From: Baylisascaris procyonis
Lineage: Eukaryota; Nematoda; Chromadorea; Rhabditida; Ascarididae
DNA length: 64,000 nucleotides
Direction of reading: 5' to 3'
Assembly (NCBI GenBank): GCA_037389465.1
Contig: JAZARR010000089.1
Span: 248,001 to 312,000, forward strand
Shown: positions 13,801 through 24,201 of the stretch, in pieces
Position numbering within the stretch: the stretch's first letter is position 1
How the letters are laid out: each line of letters starts with the position of its first letter
Made by a program: the position numbers and the translations under genes
The notes under the pieces: generated by a model
What the model saw: only the letters and a program-made list of their open reading frames with translations
What the model was told of the DNA's origin: nothing
Database searches by the model: none

Positions 13801-15135
13801 TGAGCTGTCTTGAACTCTCACCTTTACTGAATCGGTAGGTACATCTTATAAAGATTCATCATGCGTTAGTTGCCTAAAAGTAGAACAAATCCGCTTATAG
13901 TTTTATATATCTACATTTTTCTGCGAGTAAATGATTTCACACAAATAATGTGAGACCAACTGAATGATTGTTGTTTTCGTTGGCCTTTATTTTTGAGGCT
14001 TTCCCACCTCTTTGACAATATATTTGACGGGGTCCGAAGTGAAAGAAGGGCACACTCACTTTTACTTTCAATAACGCGGGAGAAGCAACTTCCATTTTGC
14101 ACTTGACCACCATACACTGTGCACATATGCTTGAGAAATGCTTTGTTTGGTAGCAATTTCTGAATTAAAGACACTTTCGGGTAAGTTTAGGTAAAACTCT
14201 CGACATAACGTTCACTTACCCTCAACGTTACTTACTACCCCTTTCCGCTTCGCCTGTTCTTTTATATCCTGTTAGAGCCCTGTCCAAGAGCTGTAACAAT
14301 CGAAATATTTGACAGTGTCGATCTAAACTGTAACTCCCTACCCATCCCCTTAGCTTTTATTTGTCGCATTTTTGAGAGCTGTGATAGTCGAAGTCCTTGA
14401 CAAATCGTTTTATAAATCTCCCAACTGATTTTAATATTTTCTCGTCGTGTGTGTAGCAGGATAATAAGATAATTTAGAGAACAGTCAAGTAGTAACAGTG
14501 ATAGTAGCAATTACTGTGGCACTATCTACTAGTAATAATATCAATAGTTGCTCTAGTAGTAGTAGTAAAGCGTAAACATTGCAGTTATTTGGCAAACCTT
14601 ATCCAATGCGCAGTCATAAAATTCGTCAGTTACCCGCCTGAATGGTGGTAAGCATATTTTGTCGCCTTCCGCTGAAGAACATAGAATAATTTCATTACTC
14701 GTTATCCGAGTCAGTAATGAAAATACTCTTGCAAAGTTCAAAGTTTGAGCCCTAAGTTCATCAACAATAACACCATGTTCTCCACGGTTAGCCTAGATGT
14801 CTGTTGCCTAACTGTTTCGGGCGAGAATGAAAAAAAGCATTCATGTTTCCTGCTGTGTCGTGAATGTCTAGACAGATTAAAACCCTGAGTGTTGAATTAT
14901 TGAACGTGAAGCATTGAGCATAAGCTATCGGTTGTCAATGATTAAAGACATTTCGATACCACCGCTGTCCACAAGATCCAATTGCTTATAAGGACGAGTC
15001 CGCTTTTGAAACGATATCAGTTCCACGTAACAACTCTATCGAAAATGATGCTAACGACGGCTCACCCGACTCCAAACGATCGAATAGACCTACGAAAATG
15101 ACCGCCGCCAACGAATGCAAGAGCTCAGCAGTCAT
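10891..15135 (-). CDS. Secreted C-type-lectin-like protein, left paralog
   Basis: Six phase-consistent exons: 15135-15066, 14671-14598, 14159-14060, 13573-13503, 12583-12487 and 11168-10891 (stop), giving 229 residues. Exon 1 is a signal peptide (hydrophobic LAAVIFVGLF; cleavage expected near residue 22-24). The mature part has cysteines in KICLPPF, YDCALDK, HMCTVYGG, GSCF, RCPRRYAAYYFENKKYC, PCRGTE and GKNCS, ending KWEDGSRIFIEKN...SAVVYAKC. The paired cysteines, the W-x-DGSR motif and the final AKC resemble a C-type-lectin-like fold, but calcium-binding signature residues are not evident, so sugar binding is not implied. It is paralogous to the gene at 18073-22702, with identical lengths for exons 1, 3 and 4. 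Expected to be secreted. Its last few residues (QLLFLFFF) are hydrophobic, and an alternative last exon is proposed at 10309-10158. Confidence 0.8.
11185..12010. other. Insert-like segment in intron 5 of left lectin-like gene
   Basis: Intron 5 is about 1.3 kb here but about 0.54 kb in the right copy. The shared sequence on each side joins directly in the right copy, leaving about 825 bases unique to the left. No terminal inverted repeats or transposase frame were seen. It may be an insertion here or a deletion in the right copy. Confidence 0.5.
12236..12370 (+). other. Conserved intronic element with tRNA B-box-like motif (left)
   Basis: Contains AGTTCGAGTCC (near 12348), matching the internal Pol III B-box consensus. 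It is preceded by a stretch almost identical to 18660-18790 in the other copy, where the same motif recurs. A convincing tRNA cloverleaf cannot be drawn. It may be a tRNA-derived repeat inherited in both copies. Confidence 0.35.
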
Positions 15136-15164
15136 CCCGCAACAACCATTGAAGATCCGCACAC

Positions 15165-15200
15165 AAGCAGTTGCTTTTATATCATTCTTTACGTCGAAAA
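15165..15200 (-). promoter_or_regulatory. TATA-box promoter of left lectin-like gene
   Basis: On the minus strand TATAAAAG (15181-15174) lies 39-46 bases before the start codon at 15135, inside CGACGTAAAGAATGATATAA. The right copy has the same box at the same spacing, so the block is conserved. The implied 5' leader is very short. Confidence 0.6.
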
Positions 15201-15269
15201 TTATCTTATATTAAAATTTTATTCAAATTCAAATTCAAGAGGGTTATCAGCGAGCAAATTGATGACATC

Positions 15270-15397
15270 TCATGTGCAGAACATTGGACCTATTGCTGTT
15301 CGCGCATTTATGCTAAGGATACATCCCGGACGGCCAAAACAATTCCCAATGGGTACATCGGTAACAGACGTTTGTCCACGAATATTTGATCCTAAAC
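15270..15397 (-). pseudogene. Stranded terminal exon of Gly/Tyr-rich secreted protein gene
   Basis: After the acceptor TTGCAG, an open frame of 41 codons reads GLGSNIRGQTSVTDVPIGNC then FGRPGCILS, matching the last exon of the intact gene at 24299-24202 almost residue for residue. It then runs past the intact gene's stop into INARTAIGPMFCT and a TGA. No copies of that gene's first two exons exist upstream (15400-16930), so the duplication breakpoint fell in its intron 2. The exon is unbroken but has no promoter or signal peptide of its own. Confidence 0.75.
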
Positions 15398-15440
15398 CTG
15401 CAACCAATACTTTGAAATAGCGCTCATATTATGATGCCCC

Positions 15441-16930
15441 ATCGTGCATTAATATTTTTGGAGCAAATCGACAAATTTGGTGAAATGTTGAAATCTTCGA
15501 AGGTCGCTTAAGATTGAGAAAATTTTAGCGCTATAGGAGATTATTGCAGGAAGCGACCAAACAGCCACTCCTCTTTTACATGTAGCTCAGTGATACGTGC
15601 TTTCTCTGTTCCATTATATTGTACACGTTTCTCCATTTCTCATGTTGACAAACCCATTTCATATTACGTGCGTTGGAGGTAGTCCTTCGACAGTGTGGGT
15701 GGTCCCTCCTCTGCTCCCCAGGTCTTCGATGTGTTTTTGTGTCCAGTTCAGTTCGTCAGTAAAGTAACTGCGCATCTCAGGGTCTCGACAGTGCATGTGA
15801 CATTACAGGGCTACAACAGAAACAAGCGCCACCAGCTACTCAGGATTGTAGTGGGGTTTGCCAGTAATATCTCCTTCCCTCCTAACACTCCCCTCCCACT
15901 ACCCTTTCTTCCACTCCACAGCTGCATTGAAAGCTCGTACAGTTAAATAATTTGGTCCGAGTAGGCAGATGTGTTACAAGATGTTTCAGTTGTGTAAATA
16001 GATAGAGTCTCTATCAGCCTCATTTCTGAGTCGTTGTGGAATGGATAGAACTGCAATCAACATAAATAGATTCACTCGTGCAATGACCAACCATAGGCCA
16101 ACTAGGAACCACGTACAAAGCAATATTACATCTGAATCACCCACCGCTTGATAGCACTTAGATAAGAACCATGCCGAGAGACAACACAGTGCATTGAAAC
16201 AATATCGGTTTGACCAGTCCGTCTGAGCACAGATATCACAATCGTGAAACCATCAGCTATTCCCGTTGAATTATAGTGGTCATATAATATGGATTAATGG
16301 AAAGCGTAGAGGCAGTCTCCGGAGTCAGATCTCTTCATGACTTCCTTTGCAGACATAATTCACTATATCAAGGTAATTACAGATTTTACCTGGAGTATTC
16401 AAGCAAGCCAAATTATACCTAAAAAATTGAGCGCTGAAGCTTCCGACACCAATTGCAGTACAACAATTATCCTATTGTATTTAAACGAACTGCAATTTGA
16501 GGGGAGATAAGTTGCATAATTTAGAACGACGGAAAGGGGCGCAATTTTCATAAAACTATTGCTGATGGCTGATCATAGTGTGAAGCATATAGTGAATGCT
16601 TTTGCTCGTTCGGATTTTAATCTTTGACATGGAAATGGTAAAATTGTGGAAAATGTTTGACTATCATATGCCGAAATCTGGATTGCCAAAAAAACCCCTT
16701 CGACAATGCCGCCGACCGACGAGTTGACCACTGATATTATTTAACAGCGTGTTTCGTGGCCTTAGAGCCTTAACATAGAATAGAGTTAAGGGCTTGGAGG
16801 ATGTCGAATGCAATTGTAGGCTTAAAACAAAAGGCGGAAGTCCTAACGAATAAAGACAACGAAAGAACAAAACATATTGTCGGTTCCCAAATTTCACATC
16901 AAGCACACCTGTAATTACATTGAAATTGCT
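15441..16930. other. Spacer between the two duplicated copies
   Basis: Mixed composition, with a pyrimidine-rich patch around 15700-15920. Several open frames of 60-90 codons exist on both strands but none has a signal peptide, splice partner or paralog. Nothing supportable as a gene. Confidence 0.5.
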
Positions 16931-17380
16931 GCACATGCAGGAAGTATTTATGTTAAAAAGCTGCTCTTCAATCCTCTACTTTTATTAGCTGCGCATGAAT
17001 ACTTCAATTCCAGCCGTTGAATTGGATATGCCGACCCACTATGATGCCGTAATACTATCTGAAATATATGCATTGGCATGCCTTCATCGTCAAGCCTTCT
17101 TCAATTGAGTCATCTCACACATAATCGACAATGCCAATTCAAGGTAAAAACATTCGTCATGTTAATCCACCTGATGTGCTCTTCCATCTTTACAGAACAC
17201 ATCGCGCAAAGTTTGAGTAGTTTCTTTTTCTTTTAGAATTCAATCGTTTCTCGTAACGCCAAATGGAAAATTTCTTTATTCGAGTGTTAAAAACGCATTT
17301 ACAAACAAGTGCGAAATTTTCAGTTTTGTGAAGTTCATCTCACAATGATCAAAAAAGAGCATTCAAATGGGAGAGATACA

Positions 17381-17505
17381 CTACTGAGCGGAGATTGAAC
17401 GGAGAAGAAGGCGAGGATTGAGGGGCATTCGGAAGAGAATTGCGCAGACGGAAAAGAGGATTTTAAGAAGAATGAAACTGATTTGGAAAAGCATTTTGCG
17501 AGGAG
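17381..17505 (-). CDS. Candidate alternative last exon of right lectin-like gene
   Basis: Acceptor CTTTTAG before 17505, phase 1, joins exon 6 at AAAAT|GTCAGT (exon end 18159) and stays open for 40 codons to TAG. The tail reads PRKMLFQISFILLKILFSVC then AILFRMPLNP, the counterpart of the exon proposed in the left copy. The hydrophobic core is kept with conservative changes (I/V, L/F). The two copies use non-aligned acceptor bases, which weakens the case. Confidence 0.4.
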
Positions 17506-18072
17506 CTAAAAGATTTCTTAAATGGACAGGAAAGAGAGTGTACCCGCCGGTTAACAGCATCACCATCAAAAATGATATATGCTCTCTAGAGAAAGACGAA
17601 CAGTTTCCTCCTCCACTTAAAACAAACATGTCTCTCATCTTCCCTCCTCGAAAAAACCCCTTCAAGCTGAACCTTATTTTCAGCACATGGGCCCATTATT
17701 CATACATGTGCATTCATGAAAGAACAGAGAGAAGCATTAGAGGTAAAATGAATCGGATCGTGCTATGCTGCTGGAAGCTGTTCAATCGGCCATAGTAAGG
17801 CATATTACACCTCCGACCTCCTCTTTGGGCACAACCTTCCACATTCCACCTGTAAAGCAGCTATCAAACATCAAGTTTAACATATGGGTATTACCGATTG
17901 TCTGATGATGTCATCAAGATAAGAGTGCAACGTTTAAAAACAAATTTATATCTATATTAAAAACGACATTATGATGGTAAATGCAAAAGAAAAGCAAAAT
18001 AAAGGAGCGAAGGTAAATAAATTTGAAATGAAACAGATATTCAAAAAAAAAATGTAAATTTTATTTTGCATT

Positions 18073-21000
18073 CTATTTGCTATTTTCGAAGAAATAAACG
18101 ATGATGCCGAAGCCTGAATTAAAAACAAACAAATAAACAAACAAACGCAAAAACTGACATTTTGCAAGTACAACCGCCGAACCAGTCGGATTGTCATCTT
18201 CCACAAATACCCGGCTTCCATCGAGCCATTTCGTTTCAAGTTTCTCTTTCTCTACTTTTTCCTTAAAGCTTTTCACTTCAAAAGATTTCAACAGATTCGT
18301 TCCCACTGTAATATTCGTAATATTCTTCTTATGCTCATAATCGAACCATATATAGAAGTTACCAGTATCATCAGTTGTGCAATTTTTACCTGTCAATGCT
18401 GAAAATAGATTAGCTAAATGAAAATGAGAACGAATAGATTGTATGACGAGGTGGTAAATATATAAAACAAACGCAGTGAGGGGATTAAATCCACATAAAT
18501 TCGTCTAATAAACCAAAAGTAATAGCACTGGCGACGAATTAGCTCAATTATATTGAATACGATCGCTTCAACTCACATTACATCAACCGGATATAAAACT
18601 TTCAAAATAAATGAGTCCATTAATGCGGTGCCGTAATTTTCAGGCATTGTTCAACTTCAAGTGTGGCTGACATCACTTCAAAGATATCCTTAGCATAAAA
18701 CAAGAGAGATGGCAATGAAAATTGCGCAACCAAGCCCGAATTCGAGAGCTCGGAGTTCGAGTCCTTACTGCTCTTCACTCATTCTTCTTTCGCCTATTCT
18801 TCTTAACTAGCATGATAAATAATTAAACAAATGCAATAAAAGGAGAATGGAAATTACGAGGCGAGTTGAACATTATTTAGATGGAATACTATGGAATATG
18901 CATCATTAGAGAAGGCAGATGTCGAAGTCATTACCGAATGCGAACATATTTATGGCTTTATTCCATGGGAATAATATTTCACTGGTGACTTCACCACATA
19001 GTTTTGCAGCGTTATCCTTTAGTTCGCCGGTGATTTTATCTTTAACCTGCAAAAATATTTTTGCTGTAAAACGAATTTATGCGATTAGCTATCAGCTGAT
19101 TTGCTATAATACTTTTTAGTTGATTTTTATATGCTCTTTTAAATTTGCATATGTAAACCACTCTGGCGAAACAGCATCTATGCATTTGTGCCGATACTTG
19201 TCTATTTATTTATCCGGCAGTTTCAACACGGAAACAACTGGAACCGGAATTACGGAACTACAGTGATCTCCCTGACGTTTCTATTAATGAATATCATTCT
19301 CGATGTAACTGAGTATAATTGTACAGTCGATATACGGTTAATCTATACGGATTTAGAAATACAGTTAATAATTTTAATAAAGGTATATAAAACTTACAAC
19401 TTTCTTATAAAAGAATAAGAAACAAAACATAAAAAATTGGAAGGAAAAGTTTCTGATTTATAAAAATGTGCAGATGTCTTTTTTTAAAGGTTAAAAACGC
19501 TCTCATTTCGACTTGGCTAGATGCTTGTATTAGCAATATCGCTATATGTAATGGATTTGCTAGCTTGTTTCAACCACATGCACGCAATTTGGAAGGTACT
19601 AAGTAGCATTTTATAATATATAAGGTAATAAGTAATATTGGTGTATCATACTTGCAATATAATAAGTAGCAAGTAACACAAGTAACGCAGGCATATTAAG
19701 TAACAAGCAATATGCCGATACTTGTTATAAGGCTTTATAGTCTTTGAATATAATCGAAAGGGTTGATGAGTTAAAGAAAACGGGTAAGCCAAAAATGAAC
19801 AAATAACAAACCGCTTTCATGCAGTACTTCATATGTTCGAAGTAATATTCGCTATATCCATGTGGGCATTTCGTTATAGTTGCTTAAAAAGATTTTTAAT
19901 TATGAAGGCGATCATTGCATTTACTGCGTCAATTTTGGAAGATTGCTTAGAAAGTGGCCAACTACATCTTAGGTTTTTTGGTACAAATTTTTGAAATATA
20001 TTCGATCAGTTTTTTTTAACGTATTGCTGACTAATCCTAAAGTAGAGTACTGCGATCTTGCGGCATAGATTTGCGACTCGTCAAAAACCTAGTACGACAA
20101 TTAATGCAGATACCATTTTCCACCACAGTTTCTCGTCTTTCCCAATCTCTCATCAAACGTTCAAAATAGGGGGATTTAAATCGCTTCAAAATCACTGTAT
20201 CAGGTTCCTTGCATCTTTTTTATAAACTTCTTTGACACTATCTTACAAGTGTCCTATCCGTAATATTTTTTCATATACGTTTACAAATCATGTTTTAGGA
20301 CATATTCCATACAAATGTAAGAGACAAATGAGTGTTGTGAATGATGTTATATAACGAATTCGTCTATAGAGTTGTATGTGTATAAAAAAATTGCCACTTA
20401 ATGAAATCGTTTAGGCCGAATATGTGTTGATTGTTGATCGTAGATTGAATTCTATAAAATGTAGAACCTCCGAGTAGTATGAACTTGCTCTGATTGAGCA
20501 CACAATACGTATATTTAGATTTTATGGTCTTCTTTATCTTACAATTAGTATGACGCCAATCGAGTGATCGTTCATTCTGCTCGCTGTCATTTTTTATTGC
20601 CTTCCTCTCCCCTCAGGGATGATTATCGACCCATAGTGTCTTACGTAAAACAGAAGGTCACTAACCTTTCCTGTCAACTTCATAGCTGAAGCAACCTCCG
20701 TCTTGTACCTCACCGCCATATGTTGCGCACATATGCTTGAGAAATGCTTCGTTTGGTAGCAGTTTCTAAATCGCAAACAGTATCGTGCAAGTTTAGGCAA
20801 AACTTCCGGCATAATGTTCAATTGCCCAGAATGTACCTCACTATCTCCTTCCCTCTCCTCCTGTCCTTTTATCTCTTGTTAGAGCCCGTTTCCGAGAGCT
20901 GTAACAGTCCCGATATTTGACAGTGTCGATCTATACCGTAACTCCTTTCTTACCTTTCCATACTACTCGTATTTTTTATAGTTGTTAAAGGACATGCCCG

Positions 21001-22702
21001 AAAGTTGCGACAGTTGCAGCATTTGGGAGCAAATCTCCCAATTGAAGGTAATATTTTCTGGATGAGTGGATAACCCGACTTATTATCTAGTAGCAAATTT
21101 TGAGTATCTATGACAAAGTCAAGCTTATCTTCTTAAAGAATTCACTAATCGCTCCCTATAATACATATTACCATAGGCTGATCTCGTACCTTCACAAAAG
21201 AGTTATTATTAGTATGCATTAAAAGAATCTGAAATGTTCAGGCTGAATTATTAAAACTTGAAGATTGTAATATTTAATAACCACATAAAACAAGCTCACC
21301 TTCTTACCGGATGGAATTATGAACAATGTTGGATTCTTAGTAATTCTAGTGACTGTAGTTAATGATTACATTAGTACTCGAATACCGGCCGGAGTAGATT
21401 ATTTGTAGAATTACGCTAATTACGGTAATAAAAAGAATACCTGCAGAAATAAATAGTAGTAGAAGTAAAAATAATTACGGTAGTAGTTATGATAACAGTA
21501 ATACTAGTATCAGCGTTAGTGGTCTTAGTAGACTATCAATGATGCGGTTATTTGACAAACCTTATCAAGCACACAGTCCATTTGTTGCTTCTTCTTAATT
21601 TTCTGGAATGGCGGTAAGCAGATCTTGTTGCTATCGGCTGAAGAGTACAAAATACTTTTATTTCATTCTGTATTCCAATCAAATATTACAAATTTACATA
21701 TCGCTATAATTTTTATAAATTAAATTCGATTCTACATTGTCGATTGAAATAATTTTCTACTAAATTATATTACTTTCAAGTAATACATTAGTAACTTTTA
21801 TGAACTTTATATAGTCAGTTAGTGATATTGTAGCTATTTTGTGTTGATAAACTTGATTAAATGTAGAGTATGTCCAAATTTATTGGTCAGCATAATCCGA
21901 TGTTCATCTTTTCGCCGCCCAAATCTTAATTAAATGTTGAAATTTCTTGGATGACATCGTATGAATCAACCAAGTGTGTCTCCAGCCAGTTTTACTTCTT
22001 CTGAGCCTCTGTGGATTATTTGGAAGAGGAAGGAGAGAGAGAGGAGTGGCGGAAACCGTCTACCTATAGGCCTACGAGGACGGACTAACCTACATAGTGC
22101 ATCGTGCAACCAGTCCTTTCCCCTCAAAAGTAATAGCCGAAGTCAACCCGCCCCTTCCCACCCTAGGAGTGGTCAAGAACCGCAGGGTAATTTTTCGCAG
22201 CCCATGCAGCTGCCCGAAATTGCGACTTGCTCCCTCCCAAGCTGTTATTCCATCAATCCCAGCATGCTCCGTAACGTTTACTTTCCAAGGAATGAGAAGT
22301 GCTATCATTCACTCATTAACGCAGCACTATATCTTCCGTTGTCTGTTGCGGGTGCCATTGTTTTCGGCTTGAGTGAAAGCGCACTCGTGAATAACTCCCT
22401 GCAAATGCTCCACTTTTCAACCGTGAAGTGGAGCCATAGACAAGTTCAAATCTGACCGCTGAATGTCGAATGTGAAGCACTAAGCACCAGCTGTCGGCTT
22501 TCAATAATTAGCAGCACTTTACTACCATCGCTGTTTATAAGATCCGATAGTTTTTGGGGAGCAGTTCACTTTTGAATCGATATATCTTCCGCGCCCAAGA
22601 TCACTTCAGCATCGAACGATTTTGATACTCACCCGACTCCAGGCGGCCGATCAGACCCACAAAAACGATCGCCGCCAACGAGTAGATGAGCTTAGAAGCC
22701 AT
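18073..22702 (-). CDS. Secreted C-type-lectin-like protein, right paralog
   Basis: Six phase-consistent exons: 22702-22633, 21637-21561, 20765-20666, 19882-19812, 19046-18935 and 18398-18073 (stop), giving 251 residues. Exon 1 is a signal peptide (MASKLIYSLAAIVFVGLIG). Cysteines occur in KICLPPF, MDCVLDK, HMCATYGG, GGCF, KCPHGYSEYYFEHMKYCM, KLCGEV and GKNCTT, and the domain ends KWLDGSRVFVEDDNPTGS then AVVLAKC. Potential N-glycosylation sites include NCT and two NIT. The W-x-DGSR...C ending suggests a C-type-lectin-like domain, without obvious calcium ligands. The C-terminus after AKC reads into a hydrophobic stretch rich in F, V and L. It shares exon lengths with the left paralog, but the exon 5 and 6 proteins differ greatly. 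The gene lies directly downstream of the Gly/Tyr-rich gene on the same strand. Confidence 0.8.
18660..18790 (+). other. Conserved intronic element with tRNA B-box-like motif (right)
   Basis: Counterpart of 12236-12370, with the motif AGTTCGAGTCC near 18748. It sits in intron 5, the segment that is best conserved between the two copies. Confidence 0.35.
21660..22450. other. Extra segment in intron 1 of right lectin-like gene
   Basis: Intron 1 is about 1.0 kb here and about 0.4 kb in the left copy. The extra part is an AT-rich 300 bases, then about 490 bases (21960-22450) near 50% G+C, much richer than its surroundings. A 164-codon open frame (+, 21961-22455) covers the GC-rich part; it is antisense to the host gene and resembles nothing I know. 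Origin unknown. Confidence 0.5.
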
Positions 22703-22734
22703 CCAGCAACGATCACTGATGATTTTTACAGGAG

Positions 22735-22770
22735 TACTTCCTTTTATATCATTCTTCACGTCGAAAATTA
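22735..22770 (-). promoter_or_regulatory. TATA-box promoter of right lectin-like gene
   Basis: TATAAAAG on the minus strand (22748-22741), 39-46 bases before the start codon at 22702 and preceded by CGACGTGAAGAATGA. Sequence and spacing match the left copy. Confidence 0.6.
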
Positions 22771-24201
22771 TCATATTATTATGAAAATTTATGCATGACA
22801 TTTATGCATAAACGGTTAGAAATTTAAAAATTATTAACGAAAAAACTTTTTTCCTGTCCGTTCACTTTCTCACATGATTTCAGCATAAGGACGAAAAAAA
22901 AACTACAGCAAACATTTCTTTTGTCATCTTTTTGTTGTTGATCGCCCACTTGAACGATATTCATTAAGGATTTGAATTTCGTTTCCTTGGATAGGTAATA
23001 GTGTACCTGAGATAGTTTTTTTCAAGGGTACGATAAAATGCTTAATTGCGGTGAGAAAAAAACTTGATAATCCCAAATGTTTCATTTTTAGTGAACGAAA
23101 TTATTGTCGCTCATTGTAAATATGAGAATTTAGGCTCAATTCAATACTGCAAAAATTGCAATAATTTAAATAATTTAAATGAATTCAGAATTTGTTTGCA
23201 AATTGCCACCGATTCTCATATTAGTGCAGAAAAACGAAACTCTTGATCTCAAATCGAGCATGCATGGAAGAGTGTCACGGACTGTCAACCTTCCACTTCA
23301 CCTTTTCGCTTGATAATTATATCTTGTTCTTTGTGAAATTTGCATTGGGAAATAATTACCGGTTGAGGAACACAAGATGCCGTTCTTGATTCAGGAACAA
23401 AAAAAAGAAACGATAGTTATAATATAGTTATATTCGGTCAATCAAAATCAAAAACCGTTTCAGGGATTTTTTCAGAAAATTTTCAGGAAAACAGGAATTT
23501 CAGGAACAGCTAAATAAACGCAACATAGTTGATCATTTACCATATTTTTGTTATACGATTTGCTATTTTTCATCGTCCACTCTGAATCGGTTATTGTAAT
23601 GCCCCATGTTTGAATGTTGAGTATCTGAGTGATCAACTATGAGTCGTCTCCCCTCCTAATTGCACTAAAATTCCGATTAGATTGATAAACAATATGCAAA
23701 TATGTGTTATGATTGTTAAAAAAAGCTAAATTTTGCTGCAAATTAATATGCAAAATATGTAGAAAGGCAAAAATGTAACCAATATTTTATTATTATTTAA
23801 CGGAGTGTATACGTGGAAAAAAATTTATTTTCATTTCGAATGATTATAGTGGGAACGATTCCAATAAAAAAAACATTAGCTTTGCAGCAACTTAGAATTA
23901 ATAAAGTATATTCTCTCTCTTACTCGTTTCGGTTCTCCAACATTCAACATGTCTTTTATATAATCGTACATATCCACTGCTTCCCTCCTCCTTCTCCCTT
24001 TTTCGAATCCAAGGGGCTCTATTAAAAAAGATATGGTAGCCTGAATTTGATTGGTTGGTGACTGTATTTAGCAAATTTCATAGTAGTTTAGCTTAGTAAG
24101 ACAAGCGTTCACGCAAATATTGCTTTGCACTGCACATGGCGCATCGTTAACATCGAAGCAAACTTATATCGACAAAGAATATATGAGAATATGGTGTTGA
24201 A
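22771..24201. other. Intergenic region between lectin-like and Gly/Tyr-rich genes
   Basis: AT-rich and only weakly matched to the left copy. No supportable gene was seen. Confidence 0.5.

Larger units (their letters stand above)
9890..15440 (-). repeat. Left copy of segmental tandem duplication
   Basis: Aligns colinearly with about 16930-24345. Anchors include AGCATTCAAATGGGAGAGAT at 10153 and 17360, the block AATAGCACTGGCGACGA at 12113 and 18523, CGACGTNAAGAATG before both TATA boxes, and GGCCGTCCGGGATGTAT near 15325 and 24230 (the last two read on the minus strand). The left copy is about 5.5 kb and the right about 7.4 kb, because introns gained or lost material. Edges were judged by eye and are approximate. 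Confidence 0.85.

Noticed and set aside
17418..17795. 125-codon plus-strand frame rich in K and R, resembling a cationic peptide
   Set aside because: It is antisense to the candidate last exon of the right lectin-like gene, has no signal peptide, and the left copy breaks this frame. The conserved codon register is shared by the minus strand, which has better splice support.
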